Below are positions 63,237 through 64,000 of a stretch of DNA of 64,000 nucleotides, piece after piece. Both the position numbers and the translations under genes were made by a program. A model generated the notes under the pieces. That model was not told the DNA's origin. It worked only from the letters and a program-made list of their open reading frames with translations, and did not search any database. Numbering within the stretch: the stretch's first letter is position 1; each line of letters opens with the position of its first letter. The DNA is from Chloroflexota bacterium (lineage in GTDB: Bacteria; Chloroflexota; Anaerolineae; UBA7937; B3-Chlor), in NCBI GenBank assembly GCA_030613785.1, contig JAUWLF010000005.1:22116-86115 (forward strand), written 5' to 3'.

Positions 63237-64000
63237 TCAAGAACGCCACAACAGTGCTCTCTATCTCGTCAAAGGGGTCTTCACCCATGTCGAACCACCG
63301 TATCGTCTCGTCGTCGAGACGGAACCACTTGTACTGCTGTCGCACAAAGCGATGCGTCTCGCTCTTGATCTTGCGAATGGCTGTGGGCAGGTCCACCTCC
63401 CCACGCAGACACATACCGATTTGCCGATACCCCAACCCTGACATGGCCGGCAGATCATAGTCGTATCCTTGAGCCACCAAACCCTGCACCTCGGCCAATA
63501 GCCCGCTTCTCATCATGCTATCCACTCGCTCGTCAATGCGACGGTATAACTCGTCCCGATCCTTAGTCAGACCAATCTTCAGCACACGATAGGGCGGAGG
63601 CTCTCTGTGCTGCAGATCTGAGATGGGACGTCCAAGTGCATCGAAAACCTCCAGCGCCCTGATTACACGTCGGACGTTTCGAGGATCGATGTTCGCGGCC
63701 GCCTTGGGGTCCACTTCCCGCAATCGGGTGTGCAGTACCTGCTCACCATCCCTCTGGGCCTGCTGAAGTCGCTCCTCACGCAACGCCAAACAGGGCTCGA
63801 CACGTGGGATCACGAATCCCTCCAAGACCGCCTTCACGTATAGTCCTGTGCCTCCAACCAGGAACGGTACCTTGTTTCTGCTCAGGATGTCTTCGATGGC
63901 CTGGTACGCCGACTTCTGGTATTGAGCGAGGGTGAATTCCTCATCAGGAGCGACGACGTCTATCAGATGGTGAGGCACTGACTCGCGCTGCTCCACCGTG
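63229..64000 (-). CDS. miaA: tRNA dimethylallyltransferase, N-terminus beyond window
   Basis: The last 257 residues or so of MiaA. Seen: HHLIDVVAPDEEFTLAQYQ, FLVGGTGLYVKAVLEG, NIDPRNVRRVIRALEV, IDERVDSMMRSGLLAEV, AMSGLGYRQIGMCL, SETHRFVRQQYKWFR. The P-loop (GPTGxGK) is missing because it lies past base 64000. The enzyme adds a dimethylallyl group to adenine 37 of tRNAs that read UNN codons. It is the first visible gene of a four-gene run with the small ORF, thioesterase and glycosylase. Confidence 0.92.
   Translation of the reverse strand, partial: TVEQRESVPHHLIDVVAPDEEFTLAQYQKSAYQAIEDILSRNKVPFLVGGTGLYVKAVLEGFVIPRVEPCLALREERLQQAQRDGEQVLHTRLREVDPKAAANIDPRNVRRVIRALEVFDALGRPISDLQHREPPPYRVLKIGLTKDRDELYRRIDERVDSMMRSGLLAEVQGLVAQGYDYDLPAMSGLGYRQIGMCLRGEVDLPTAIRKIKSETHRFVRQQYKWFRLDDETIRWFDMGEDPFDEIESTVVAFLNE

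Noticed and set aside
1..64000. tRNA, rRNA, CRISPR arrays and transposases
   Set aside because: I looked for T-loop sequences, regular repeats and transposase motifs and found none convincing; a covariance-model scan would be decisive.

Overview
The window is a gene-dense bacterial chromosome segment with no rRNA, tRNA or CRISPR array that I could recognise. Base composition is GC-rich. Many genes sit behind sigma-70-type promoters (TTGACA-like and TATAAT-like boxes, usually 17 bp apart). The gene families suggest an uncultured Chloroflexota, perhaps Anaerolineae- or Dehalococcoidia-like and probably anaerobic. Pointers are large polytopic glycosyltransferase-like proteins, a YfhO-flippase fusion, DUF3160 and DUF2769 proteins, stand-alone HdrA/HdrD modules and a DHH-CBS-tRNA nucleotidyltransferase. 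This placement is inference from content; there is no marker such as 16S here.

Layout. 1-6324: three consecutive polytopic membrane proteins of the GT39/DUF2723 type. 6321-8840: a minus-strand two- or three-gene cassette with a SIR2-family NADase-like protein and an AlbA_2 (Schlafen-like) protein, a candidate defence module. 9003-13243: a large palindrome, then secreted M1-like peptidase and DUF3160 lipoproteins. 13413-17778: a three-gene heterodisulfide-reductase-like operon (hdrA-like, hdrD-like, hdrA-like). 17919-22305: an ABC ATPase remnant, a DUF2085 protein, an unknown gene and the DHH-CBS-nucleotidyltransferase. 22426-29404: a glycosidase, a TPR protein, small cysteine-rich proteins, exonuclease III, and an FHA regulator divergent from a Ser/Thr kinase. 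29426-35846 (minus): a GH3-like enzyme, M29 aminopeptidase, a nitrilase and a truncated RpiR regulator. 36057-43912: polyprenol-phosphate glycosyltransferase, YfhO-flippase fusion, asnS and a UbiB-like kinase. 43901-52462: a nucleotidyltransferase divergent from an Ntn-hydrolase plus candidate selenoprotein pair, then GH2, a QueG-like protein, a membrane EEP protein and a DUF2148 protein. 52612-57017 (minus): tgt-uppP-pstS-response regulator, the last frameshifted. 57145-64000: alpha/beta hydrolase, fmdB, tldD-pmbA, and miaA-small ORF-ybgC-fpg.

The most exciting item is at 46073-46738. A thioredoxin/peroxiredoxin-fold gene has one in-frame UGA exactly at the first position of its CxxC motif (U-G-P-C). 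A GGC-capped hairpin starts 14 bases after the UGA and its loop lies 21 bases after it, which fits a bacterial SECIS. I read it as a selenoprotein that automated ORF calling splits in two.

Other structural points are two divergent promoters with identical geometry sharing one palindromic TTGNCAA -35 heptamer, and two HdrA paralogues that have lost complementary cofactor regions. There is also an apparent ATT start codon for uppP inside the tgt stop region, and two short genes (48 and 52 codons) that size cut-offs would miss.
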